Origin: an uncultured Rhodoblastus sp.
GTDB lineage: Bacteria; Pseudomonadota; Alphaproteobacteria; Rhizobiales; Beijerinckiaceae
NCBI RefSeq assembly: GCF_903903185.1
Contig: NZ_CAIUXT010000036.1
Location: forward strand, 1 to 64,000
DNA length: 64,000 nucleotides
Reading direction: 5' to 3'
A program made the position numbers and the translations under genes. Positions 36,403-44,219 of this stretch are shown here, one piece after another. Below the pieces are notes generated by a model, which was given only the letters and a program-made list of their open reading frames with translations, did no database searches and was not told the DNA's origin. The stretch's first letter is position 1. The number at the start of each line of letters is the position of its first letter.

Positions 36403-37122
36403 TCACACGCCAAGACACGCGTGCAATTTATCCATATTGGCCGCCAGTTCGGCGCTGGCGAAGGATTCGACGATCTCGCCATGCTCCATGACATAAAAGC
36501 GGTCGGCGAGCGCCGAGGCCCAGCGAAAATTCTGCTCGACCAGCAAAATCGTGAAACCCAGCGCTTTCAGCTTGCCGATGGCGACGCCAATCTGGCGGAT
36601 GATGATCGGGGCGAGCCCTTCGGTCGGCTCGTCGAGCAGCAGCAGCCGCGCCCCGGTGCGCAGGATGCGGCCGATCGCCAGCATCTGCTGCTCGCCGCCG
36701 GAAAGCTTGCCGCCCTGGCTCGACAAACGCTCTTTCAGATTCGGGAAAAGCGTGAAAATCTCGTCGAGCGGCAGCCCGCCCGGAGCGATTTTTGGCGGCA
36801 GCAGCAGATTTTCCTCGACGCTCAGGCTGGCGAATATGCCGCGCTCCTCGGGACACAGCGCGACGCCAAGCCGCGCGATGCGGTCGGAAGTCAGGGCGAT
36901 GGTCTCGTTTTCCGCGAAACAAATCGAGCCCGAGCGCTTGCCGACCATGCCCATGATGCACTTGAGAGTCGTGGTCTTGCCCGCGCCGTTGCGGCCGAGC
37001 AAGGTGACGACCTCGCCGGGGAAAATCCGCAGATTGACGCCGTGCAGCACATGCGATTCGCCATAAAAGGCCTGCAAGCCGGCGACGCTGAGCAACGGCG
37101 CGGTCAAGTCCGCCTCAGCCAT
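36403..37122 (-). CDS. livF: ABC transporter ATPase (LivF type)
   Basis: This 239-residue ATPase has Walker A GRNGAGKTT (43-51), signature LSGGEQQ (139-145), Walker B LLLLDEPTEGLAP (159-171) and switch-region LLVEQNFRWA. GLAPIIIRQIG after Walker B is characteristic of LivF rather than LivG. It starts with ATG at 37122, overlapping the livG 3' end by 8 bases, and is followed by the binding-protein gene after 46 bp. Confidence 0.93.
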   Translation of the reverse strand: MAEADLTAPLLSVAGLQAFYGESHVLHGVNLRIFPGEVVTLLGRNGAGKTTTLKCIMGMVGKRSGSICFAENETIALTSDRIARLGVALCPEERGIFASLSVEENLLLPPKIAPGGLPLDEIFTLFPNLKERLSSQGGKLSGGEQQMLAIGRILRTGARLLLLDEPTEGLAPIIIRQIGVAIGKLKALGFTILLVEQNFRWASALADRFYVMEHGEIVESFASAELAANMDKLHACLGV

Positions 37123-37882
37123 GCCCGTCTCCCGCGATTTGCGCGCCCAGATAGGCTTCCTGCACGGCCGGATTGGAGGATACGGCGGCGTAGTCGCCTT
37201 CGGCCAGAATCCGGCCGCGGGTCAGAACCGTGATGACGTCGCACAGGCTGGCCACGACATTGAGATTATGCTCGACCATCAGCACGGTGCGTCCCGCCGC
37301 CACGCGCTTGATGAGGGCCGCGATCCGGTCGATGTCCTCGTGGCCCATGCCGGCCATGGGTTCGTCGAGCAGCAGCATCTGCGGATCGAGCGCCAGCGTG
37401 GTGGCGATTTCCAGCGCGCGCTTGCGCCCATAGGGCATTTCGCCGGCGCTGCGCTCGGCCCAGCCGTCGAGACCGACATCGTCGAGCAGCGCCCGCGCCC
37501 TCTCGTCATAGTGTCGCAACAGCCGGTCGGAGCGCCAGAAATCGAACGAGGCGCCGCGACCGCGCTGCAGGGCGACGCGCACGTTCTCCAGCGCGGTGAA
37601 TTTGGGAAAAACCGCCGAAATCTGAAACGAGCGGACGAGGCCAAGCCGGGCGATGTCGGCGGCGCGCGCGCCGGTTATGTCATGGCCCTCGTAGCGGATC
37701 GTTCCGCGCGTCGGCTCCAGGAATTTCGTCAACAGGTTGAAGCAGGTGGTCTTGCCGGCGCCATTGGGGCCGATCAAGGCATGGATCGTGTGACGTTTAA
37801 CGCGCAAGGCGACGTCGCTGACGGCGCTGAAGCCGGCGAACTCCTTGGTCAGCCCTTCGGTTTCAAGGGCGTAAACGGTCAA
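37115..37882 (-). CDS. livG: ABC transporter ATPase (LivG type, TTG start)
   Basis: This 255-residue ATPase has Walker A GPNGAGKTT (38-46), a LivG-type signature region MPYGRKR (149-155, where most ABC ATPases read LSGGQ), Walker B MLLLDEPMAGM (169-179) and VEHNLNVV. RSFQISAVFPKFTALENV is the LivG Q-loop segment. No ATG or GTG fits the N-terminus. TTG at 37882 gives MTVYALETEGLTKEFAGF and is preceded by a GGGGAGGG ribosome site. It is the first gene of livG-livF-livK-livH-livM, transcribed away from ccoN. Confidence 0.9.
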   Translation of the reverse strand: MTVYALETEGLTKEFAGFSAVSDVALRVKRHTIHALIGPNGAGKTTCFNLLTKFLEPTRGTIRYEGHDITGARAADIARLGLVRSFQISAVFPKFTALENVRVALQRGRGASFDFWRSDRLLRHYDERARALLDDVGLDGWAERSAGEMPYGRKRALEIATTLALDPQMLLLDEPMAGMGHEDIDRIAALIKRVAAGRTVLMVEHNLNVVASLCDVITVLTRGRILAEGDYAAVSSNPAVQEAYLGAQIAGDGHG

Positions 37883-38353
37883 AACGCGGCCCTCCCCAGA
37901 GCAGCTTGATTATGTGGCGGTTTGATTGCTTGGCGGCATGATAATGTCGAAGCCTGGATCCTATTGTCGCCTCCTCTTCGCCGAGGCGATCTCTTGCGTT
38001 TTTCCTCCGGCGCGGCTTCTCCGAAAATCCCCGGTAACTTAAGCCGCGTCGGCCCTGCAAATCAAGGGAAAGAAGCGCAAGCCCGCCCACCGCGCTCCTG
38101 GAGTCCCCTGTTGCGGCGCGCCGGAGACGAAAATTCGACGAAAGGACCCCAACGGGTCGCGTGACCGCTGGCCGCAGCCAATACTTTAGAAGGAGATTGC
38201 GCTATCGCATAAAATCGATTTTCGCGCTAATCATGCCGGGGGCGCTTCAATTGACCTGTGTCAATGTAAGCGCAGAAGGGTGCGGGCATTGGTCCGCCCA
38301 ACGGTCGGTCGGCGCTTGCATTGGCGCGGACACGCGTTCATTGGGGCGAAAAC
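37883..38353. other. Divergent promoter region between livG and ccoN
   Basis: This 471-bp gap serves two divergent operons. It holds a FixK/FNR-type box at 38251-38264 (listed separately). The rest shows no gene. A GGGGAGGG ribosome site for livG lies at its left end. Confidence 0.7.
38251..38264. promoter_or_regulatory. FixK/FNR-type box upstream of ccoN
   Basis: TTGACCTGTGTCAA is a symmetric TTGAC-N4-GTCAA site matching the FNR/FixK (CRP-family) consensus TTGAT/C-N4-A/GTCAA. It is centred about 96 bp before the ccoN ATG, leaving room for a start site about 41 bp downstream as in class II activation. FixK control of ccoNOQP is well established in rhizobia; its use here is inferred. Confidence 0.8.
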
Positions 38354-40024
38354 ATGGCGCAAGCAAATACAGTCACGGCGCCGCCGCAAGGCGGCAAATC
38401 ATTGGCCATTGGAGAAATTCTGGGGATCGTGCTGTCGATCCTTGGCGGGCTTCTGGCCCTGTTCATCGCCTCGAAGGCCTATACGGGTCCCTATGCGTTT
38501 CATATGATCGTGTTCGCGCTTGCCGGTTTCGGCTCGGCCTTGTTCATCTTCAGGCGCTTCACGATTCGCCCGGCGGTCATCCCGCAGGAAATCAACGGCA
38601 GGCCCAATTATAATTACGGTGCGATCAAGTTCGCCAGCCTCGCCTCCGTGTTCTGGGGCATCGCCGGATTCCTGGTCGGCCTGATCATCGCGCTGGAACT
38701 GGCCTACCCCGACCTGTCGATGGGACTGCCCTGGATCAATTTCGGCCGCCTGCGGCCTCTGCACACTTCAGCGGTGATCTTCGCCTTCGGCGGCAACGTG
38801 CTGCTCGCGACCTCGCTTTATGTCGTGCAACGCACCTGCCGCGCACGTCTGGCCGGCGATCTCTCGCCCTGGTTCGTGGTGCTTGGTTTCAACCTGTTCA
38901 TCGTCATCGCCGGCACGGGCTATCTGCTCGGCATCACCCAGGGCAAGGAATACGCCGAGCCGGAATGGTATTCCGACCTCTGGCTGACCCTCGTCTGGGT
39001 GACCTATCTGCTGGTGTTCCTGGCGACCCTGTGGAAGCGCAAGGAGCCCCATATCTACGTCGCCAACTGGTTCACCCTGGCGATGATCATCACCATCGCC
39101 ATGCTGCACCTCGGCAACAACGCCTCGGTTCCGATCTCCATCTTCTCGCCCAAGTCCTATATCGTCTGGTCGGGCGTGCAGGACGCGATGTTCCAGTGGT
39201 GGTACGGCCATAATGCGGTGGGCTTCTTCCTGACCGCCGGATTTCTGGCGATCATGTATTATTTCGTGCCCAAGCGCGCGGAACGTCCGGTCTATTCCTA
39301 CCGTCTGTCGATCATCCACTTCTGGGCTCTGGTCTTCATGTACATCTGGGCCGGCCCGCACCATCTGCATTACACGGCCCTGCCGGACTGGGCGCAGACG
39401 CTTGGCATGACCTTCTCGATCATGCTGTGGATGCCTTCCTGGGGCGGCATGATCAACGGCCTGCTGACGCTCGCCGGCGCCTGGGACAAGCTGCGCACCG
39501 ATCCCGTGCTGCGGATGCTGGTCGTCTCGATCGCCTTCTACGGCATGTCGACTTTCGAAGGTCCGCTGATGTCGATCAAGGTGGTCAATTCGCTGTCGCA
39601 CTACACCGACTGGACCATCGGCCACGTTCATTCGGGCGCGCTCGGCTGGGTGGGCTTCGTCTCCTTCGGCGCGCTCTACTGCCTGATCCCCTGGGTGTTC
39701 AACCGGAAGCTCTATTCGCTGAAACTGGTGAACTGGCACTTCTGGATCGCGACCATCGGCATCGTGCTCTACATCACCGCGATGTGGGTCTCGGGCATCC
39801 TGCAGGGTCTGATGTGGCGCGCCTATACGTCGAACGGATTTCTCGAATATTCCTTCATCGAAACCGTCGAGGCCATGCATCCCTTCTATGTGATCCGCGC
39901 CATCGGCGGCGGCCTGTTCCTCGTCGGCTCGCTGATCATGGCCTTCAACTTTTACAAGACCCTCGCTTCGCCTGAAGAGGTCGGAGCCCCCGAAATCAAT
40001 CCTGCGCTCGCGCCGGCCGAGTGA
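38354..40024 (+). CDS. ccoN: cbb3-type cytochrome c oxidase subunit I
   Basis: CcoN holds the low-spin heme b and the heme b3-CuB centre where oxygen is reduced and protons pumped. The 556-residue protein has the expected histidines: H137 and H426 (heme b), H424 (heme b3) and H286, H336 and H337 (CuB). They lie in [25 protein letters not shown] and [10 protein letters not shown]. Twelve or more helices are visible. The ATG at 38354 ([11 protein letters not shown]) is preceded by GGGGCGAAAAC. A TTG at 38321 would add eleven residues and is less likely. First gene of ccoNOQP; its promoter region has a FixK/FNR box. Confidence 0.97.
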   Translation: MAQANTVTAPPQGGKSLAIGEILGIVLSILGGLLALFIASKAYTGPYAFHMIVFALAGFGSALFIFRRFTIRPAVIPQEINGRPNYNYGAIKFASLASVFWGIAGFLVGLIIALELAYPDLSMGLPWINFGRLRPLHTSAVIFAFGGNVLLATSLYVVQRTCRARLAGDLSPWFVVLGFNLFIVIAGTGYLLGITQGKEYAEPEWYSDLWLTLVWVTYLLVFLATLWKRKEPHIYVANWFTLAMIITIAMLHLGNNASVPISIFSPKSYIVWSGVQDAMFQWWYGHNAVGFFLTAGFLAIMYYFVPKRAERPVYSYRLSIIHFWALVFMYIWAGPHHLHYTALPDWAQTLGMTFSIMLWMPSWGGMINGLLTLAGAWDKLRTDPVLRMLVVSIAFYGMSTFEGPLMSIKVVNSLSHYTDWTIGHVHSGALGWVGFVSFGALYCLIPWVFNRKLYSLKLVNWHFWIATIGIVLYITAMWVSGILQGLMWRAYTSNGFLEYSFIETVEAMHPFYVIRAIGGGLFLVGSLIMAFNFYKTLASPEEVGAPEINPALAPAE

Positions 40025-40035
40025 GGAGTTCGAAA

Positions 40036-40770
40036 ATGTCACTTTGGAACAAACACGCGATCTTCGAAAAGAACTCGATCGTCCTGACCGTCGGCATCCT
40101 GGTGGTCGTCGCCATCGGCGGCCTCGTGGAAATCCTGCCTCTGTTCTATCTCAAGAGCACGATCGAAACCGTCGAGGGCGTGCGGCCCTATACGCCGCTC
40201 GAACTGGCGGGGCGCGACATCTACGTCCGCGAGGGCTGCTATCTCTGCCATTCGCAGATGATTCGCTCGCTGCGCGACGAAGTGGAGCGCTACGGCCATT
40301 ACTCGCTGGCGGCGGAGTCGAAATACGACCATCCGTTCCAGTGGGGCTCCAAGCGCACCGGCCCGGATCTCGCCCGCGTCGGCGGCAAATATTCCGACGA
40401 CTGGCAGCGCGGCCATCTGAGCAACCCGCGTTCGGTCGTGCCGGGTTCGATCATGCCGCGCTATGCCTTCCTCGCCGAGTCGGCCCTCGATTACCGGCAT
40501 ATCCGCGACAGCATGTCCGTGCTGGCGCTTGAAGGCGTGCCCTACACGCCCGAAATGATCGCCAAGGCCGACGTCGACATCAAGGCCCAGCTCAGCCCCG
40601 ACGATCCGTCCGTGACCGATCTCGTCAAGCGCTATCCCAAAGCGGTTGCGCACGCGAGCCTCGGCGGCGACATCGCCGTGACCGAACAGGACGCGCTGGT
40701 CGCCTATCTCCAGATGCTCGGCGCCACGGTCGATTTCAAACTCTACGACAACAAAGCCAATCTGCGCTGA
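40036..40770 (+). CDS. ccoO: cbb3-type cytochrome c oxidase subunit II (mono-heme)
   Basis: CcoO is a membrane-anchored mono-heme cytochrome c that passes electrons to CcoN. The 244-residue protein has one N-terminal helix (about residues 15-37) and a heme c motif C68-x-x-C71-H72 in EGCYLCHSQMIRSLR. The likely axial Met lies in VPGSIMPRYAFL. The start at 40036 follows a GAGGA ribosome site and lies 11 bp after ccoN. An ATG-like start at 40021 is too close to the ccoN stop. Length and motifs are typical. Confidence 0.97.
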   Translation: MSLWNKHAIFEKNSIVLTVGILVVVAIGGLVEILPLFYLKSTIETVEGVRPYTPLELAGRDIYVREGCYLCHSQMIRSLRDEVERYGHYSLAAESKYDHPFQWGSKRTGPDLARVGGKYSDDWQRGHLSNPRSVVPGSIMPRYAFLAESALDYRHIRDSMSVLALEGVPYTPEMIAKADVDIKAQLSPDDPSVTDLVKRYPKAVAHASLGGDIAVTEQDALVAYLQMLGATVDFKLYDNKANLR

Positions 40771-40779
40771 GGGGGAGAA

Positions 40780-40929
40780 ATGGACTTCGAAGCCATTCTG
40801 GGACCGCTCAAGCTCGTGAGCCTGTTCTCGGTCATCGTCGCGTTCGCGGGGGTTGTCGCCTTTGCGCTGTGGCCGTCCAAGAAAAAGAGCTTCGACGAGG
40901 CCGCCCGCCTGCCGCTGAACGAGGATTGA
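40780..40929 (+). CDS. ccoQ: cbb3-type oxidase small subunit CcoQ
   Basis: A 49-residue membrane peptide, MDFEAILGPLKLVSLFSVIV followed by AFAGVVAFALWPSKKKSFDE and AARLPLNED. It has one helix (about residues 11-31) followed by WPSKKKSFDEAA, the hallmark of CcoQ/FixQ, which stabilises the CcoP-CcoNO interaction. A GGGGGAG ribosome site directly precedes the ATG at 40780. It sits exactly between ccoO and ccoP and is too short for standard gene-length cut-offs. Confidence 0.95.
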   Translation: MDFEAILGPLKLVSLFSVIVAFAGVVAFALWPSKKKSFDEAARLPLNED

Positions 40930-40932
40930 GAG

Positions 40933-41802
40933 ATGGTTGACAATACACATCAGGACATTGACGCGGCCACGGGCACGGCGACCACGGGCCACGAATGGGA
41001 CGGCATCAAGGAATTGAACACGCCGCTTCCCAAATGGTGGCTCTATATTCTCTACGCCACCATTATCTGGGCCTTCGGCTACTGGATTCTCTATCCGGCC
41101 ATCCCGCTTCCCGGCGGTCACACCTCCGGCGTCCTGGGCTGGACGTCGCGCGGCGCGGTGCAGGCCGATCTCGCCGATCTGCGCATTCAGCGCGGGGCCA
41201 TGGTGGATCAATTGTCGCGCTCGACCCTGCAGCAGATCAGCGCCGATCCCAAACTGGCGGAATTCGCCCGCGCCTACGGACGGTCGGCTTTCGGCAATAA
41301 TTGCGCGCCCTGCCACGGCTCGGGCGGCCAGGGATCGAAAGGCTATCCCAACCTCAACGCCGACCGCTGGCTGTGGGGCGGCACCCTCGACCAGATCCAC
41401 ACCACCCTGGTTCATGGCGCGCGTTCGGGCGATCCCGACGGCCATGAAGGCAATATGCCGGCCTTCGGCAAGGATGGGCTGCTGACCAAGGAACAGATCG
41501 ACGCCGTCGCCAATTATGTCGTCTCGCTGTCGAATCCGACCACCGCCGACGTCTCCGCCGGCAAGCTGGTGTTCGGAGAAAACTGCGCCCCCTGCCATGG
41601 CGAAAACGCCAAGGGCAATGTGGACGTGGGCGCCCCCAACCTGACCACCAAGATCTGGCTTTACGGCGGGGACAAGGCGTCGATCGTCGAGACCCTTGTC
41701 AATGGCCGCGGCGGTCACATGCCGGCCTGGAAAGGCAGGCTCGATCCGGAAACCATCAAGGCGCTGACCGTCTACGTCCATTCGCTGGGCGGCGGGCAAT
41801 AA
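40933..41802 (+). CDS. ccoP: cbb3-type cytochrome c oxidase subunit III (di-heme)
   Basis: CcoP is the di-heme cytochrome c that receives electrons from the bc1 complex or soluble cytochrome c. The 289-residue protein has an N-terminal FixP_N segment (GIKELNTPLPKWWLYILYAT, residues 25-44) with one helix, and two heme motifs CAPCH at C124-H128 and C218-H222. Met-containing loops (EGNMPAFG and GGHMPAWKGRL) provide axial ligands. The start is ATG at 40933, three bases after ccoQ. Confidence 0.97.
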   Translation: MVDNTHQDIDAATGTATTGHEWDGIKELNTPLPKWWLYILYATIIWAFGYWILYPAIPLPGGHTSGVLGWTSRGAVQADLADLRIQRGAMVDQLSRSTLQQISADPKLAEFARAYGRSAFGNNCAPCHGSGGQGSKGYPNLNADRWLWGGTLDQIHTTLVHGARSGDPDGHEGNMPAFGKDGLLTKEQIDAVANYVVSLSNPTTADVSAGKLVFGENCAPCHGENAKGNVDVGAPNLTTKIWLYGGDKASIVETLVNGRGGHMPAWKGRLDPETIKALTVYVHSLGGGQ

Positions 41803-42179
41803 AACATCGAAACGGCGTCGGACGGCTGGAATTTTCAGCCCTCCGGCGCCATTTTCATTGGATCAGGTCGCCGGGAAGCCGGCGTTTTTGGGATTTAAAC
41901 GCCTGTAGAACAATAGCTTGGGTCCTGCTCGACGAATGAAGAGGGGTGGCTCGGAGTATGACGGGCGGGAGCGGCCGTGATACCGCCAGAAATTCCGGCG
42001 AACCGCCGGCCTGTTCGCCCCGCGACAAATTCGCGGGAAAAAAGATCGACCCGAACTGACCGCTTCGGCTTATAAGAAGCGTAAACAGCGTTGCGGAGCG
42101 GCGCGCGAGCCGCTTGTCCCGAGGCCGACCGAACCGGTCGCGGCCAGGGCAATCGCCGAAAGCAATTCGAGATGACGAA
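41803..42179. other. Spacer between ccoP and ccoG
   Basis: This 377-bp gap starts with a terminator-like hairpin (41814-41850). No gene or second FixK box is seen. The ccoG group may have its own promoter here, which I could not define. Confidence 0.6.
41814..41850 (+). terminator. Terminator-like hairpin after ccoNOQP
   Basis: GGCGTCGGACGGCTG pairs with CAGCCCTCCGGCGCC over 15 positions with one mismatch and one G-U wobble. The loop is GAATTTT. ATTTTCATT follows, a weak T-tract. It lies 12 bp after the ccoP stop, so it probably ends or attenuates the ccoNOQP transcript. Confidence 0.6.
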
Positions 42180-43652
42180 ATGAGCGCAATTCCCGGACTG
42201 GCGGCGAGGCCGAAAACCAGCGGCGAAGCTGCGGAAAGCGACGCGCTTTACGAATCGCGCCAGCAGATCTATCCGCAAAGCGTCTCGGGCCCTTTCCGCA
42301 ACATCAAATGGGCTTTGCTGATCGTCGGCATGCTCATCTATTATTTCCTGCCCTTCGTGCGCTGGGATCGCGGACCGGAACAGCCGACACAGGCGGTGCT
42401 GGTCGATCTCGCGCACCAGCGCTTCTTCTTTTTCGGCATCACCATCTGGCCGCAGGAAGTCTATTACATCACCGGCCTGCTGATCCTCGCGTCTTTCACC
42501 CTGTTTTTGATGAACGCCGTCGCCGGGCGCATCTGGTGCGGCTATCTCTGCCCGCAGACGGTTTGGACCGATCTGTTCCTGCTGATCGAGCGCTGGACGC
42601 AGGGCGACCGCCGCGACCGCATGAAGAAAGCCAAACAGCCGTGGAATCTGGAGACGGTCGTCGAGGCGATGCTCAAACATTCGCTCTGGCTGATGATCGC
42701 CTGGTGGACGGGCGGCGCCTGGGTGCTCTACTTCTCCGACGCGCCGACCATGGTCAAGCAACTGGCGACTTTCCAGGCGCCGGCGCAGGCCTATATCTGG
42801 ATCCTGATCCTGACCGGCTCGACCTATCTTCTCGCCGGATTCGCCCGCGAACAGGTCTGCGTCTATATGTGTCCCTGGCCGCGCATCCAGGCGGCGCTGA
42901 CCGACGAATGGGCGCTCAACGTCACCTACCGCGTCGATCGCGGCGAACCGCGCGGATCGGCCAAGAAGAACAAGGCGCTGCGCGCGGCGGGCGAACCGGC
43001 GGGCGATTGCGTCGATTGCGGCATGTGCGTCGCCGTCTGTCCGACCGGCGTCGATATTCGCGGCGGCCTCAATATGGGCTGCATCCAATGCGGCCTGTGC
43101 ATCGACGCCTGCGACAATGTGATGGCCAAAATCGGTCGGCCGACGCGGCTGATCGCCTATGACACCGACGAAAACATCCGCCGCCGCAGCATCGGCCTGC
43201 CCGCGCTGGCGCCGAAAATATTCCGCGCCCGCACCATTCTCTACATGGCGCTGATCGTCGGCGTCGCCGGCTTGATGGCCTTCACGCTGGCGACCCGGCG
43301 CAGCCTCGGCGTCGACGTGATGCATGACCGCAATCCGATTTACGTCGCGCTGTCGGACGGATCGCTGCGCAACGCCTATACGGTGCGCATCCTGAACCAG
43401 AAGGGCGCCACCCGCGATTTCAAACTGTCGCTGGCCGGCCTGCCGGGGGCGAGGCTCGAAGTCCAGGGCAGCGGAAATACCGCCGACGGCGTTCCGATCA
43501 CCGTCGCCGCCGATCAGACGCTGGAACTGCGCGTTCTCGTCACCAGCCCGAATGGCGCAAAATTGCCGCAAAGCACGCCGATTCAGATCGTCCTGACCGA
43601 CGTCGCCACCGGCGAGGTCGCGAAAAAGGCCGATTTCTTCATGAGCCCATAG
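42180..43652 (+). CDS. ccoG: cbb3 oxidase assembly ferredoxin-like protein CcoG
   Basis: CcoG (FixG/RdxA) is a membrane Fe-S protein needed for cbb3 maturation, proposed as a cupric reductase. The 490-residue protein has two [4Fe-4S] motifs: C277, C280, C283, C287 (CVDCGMCVAVCP) and C301, C304, C307, C311 (CIQCGLCIDAC). Two CxxxCP motifs lie at residues 120-125 and 227-232. Five helices are visible, and the C-terminal periplasmic FixG_C Ig-like domain begins near residue 390. The ATG at 42180 (MSAIPGLAARPKT) is preferred over an upstream in-frame start at 42114. Confidence 0.95.
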   Translation: MSAIPGLAARPKTSGEAAESDALYESRQQIYPQSVSGPFRNIKWALLIVGMLIYYFLPFVRWDRGPEQPTQAVLVDLAHQRFFFFGITIWPQEVYYITGLLILASFTLFLMNAVAGRIWCGYLCPQTVWTDLFLLIERWTQGDRRDRMKKAKQPWNLETVVEAMLKHSLWLMIAWWTGGAWVLYFSDAPTMVKQLATFQAPAQAYIWILILTGSTYLLAGFAREQVCVYMCPWPRIQAALTDEWALNVTYRVDRGEPRGSAKKNKALRAAGEPAGDCVDCGMCVAVCPTGVDIRGGLNMGCIQCGLCIDACDNVMAKIGRPTRLIAYDTDENIRRRSIGLPALAPKIFRARTILYMALIVGVAGLMAFTLATRRSLGVDVMHDRNPIYVALSDGSLRNAYTVRILNQKGATRDFKLSLAGLPGARLEVQGSGNTADGVPITVAADQTLELRVLVTSPNGAKLPQSTPIQIVLTDVATGEVAKKADFFMSP

Positions 43653-43711
43653 AGCATGCGGCTTTCGGCGGCTGGTTCGAGCAGTTTGGGGATGCGAAAA
43701 AGGGTCGAGCG

Positions 43712-44215
43712 ATGAATGAGGAAAGCGATTATCGGCCCGGCGGGCCGCCTCTGACCGGTCGCAAGGTGCTGGCGCTGCTCGCGGGTTTTTTCTCCGTGAT
43801 GCTTTTGGCCAATTTCATCATGGCGCGCGCGGCGGTCAAGACCTTCAGCGGGCTCGACAAGAACAACCCCTACGATTCCGGCCTCGCCTATAACCGGGAT
43901 ATTGCCGCGGCAAAGGCGCAACTGGCGCTCGGCTGGAGCGTCGAACTGACGCGCACGCCCGACGGACAGGCGACGCAACTGACCGCATCGGTCAAGGACA
44001 AGGCCGGGCAGCCGGTGACCGGCCTCGACGTTTCGATGCATTTTCTCCATCCGGCGACGAGCAAACTCGACCGCGACATCGCCGCGGGCGCCATCGCCGA
44101 CGGCGTCTATGCCGCCGCCGCCGAGCTCGCGCCCGGACGCTGGGAGGTGGAGATCGACTTCAATCGAAATGGCGAGCGGAAATTTCGCTCGCGCAATCAA
44201 TTGACCGTCGAGTGA
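43712..44215 (+). CDS. ccoH: cbb3 oxidase assembly protein CcoH/FixH
   Basis: FixH-type protein, 167 residues, with one N-terminal helix (about residues 17-37, VLALLAGFFSVMLLANFIMA) followed by a periplasmic domain containing VKTFSGLDKNNPYDSGLAYN. The latter is the conserved FixH opening. CcoH associates with CcoN and aids assembly. The ATG at 43712 and length match the family. It lies between ccoG and ccoI, in the classical GHIS order. Confidence 0.93.
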   Translation: MNEESDYRPGGPPLTGRKVLALLAGFFSVMLLANFIMARAAVKTFSGLDKNNPYDSGLAYNRDIAAAKAQLALGWSVELTRTPDGQATQLTASVKDKAGQPVTGLDVSMHFLHPATSKLDRDIAAGAIADGVYAAAAELAPGRWEVEIDFNRNGERKFRSRNQLTVE

Positions 44216-44219
44216 GGCC

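Noticed and set aside
41895-43571. 558-codon minus-strand frame over ccoG
   Set aside because: Antisense shadow of a protein with two complete Fe-S motifs.
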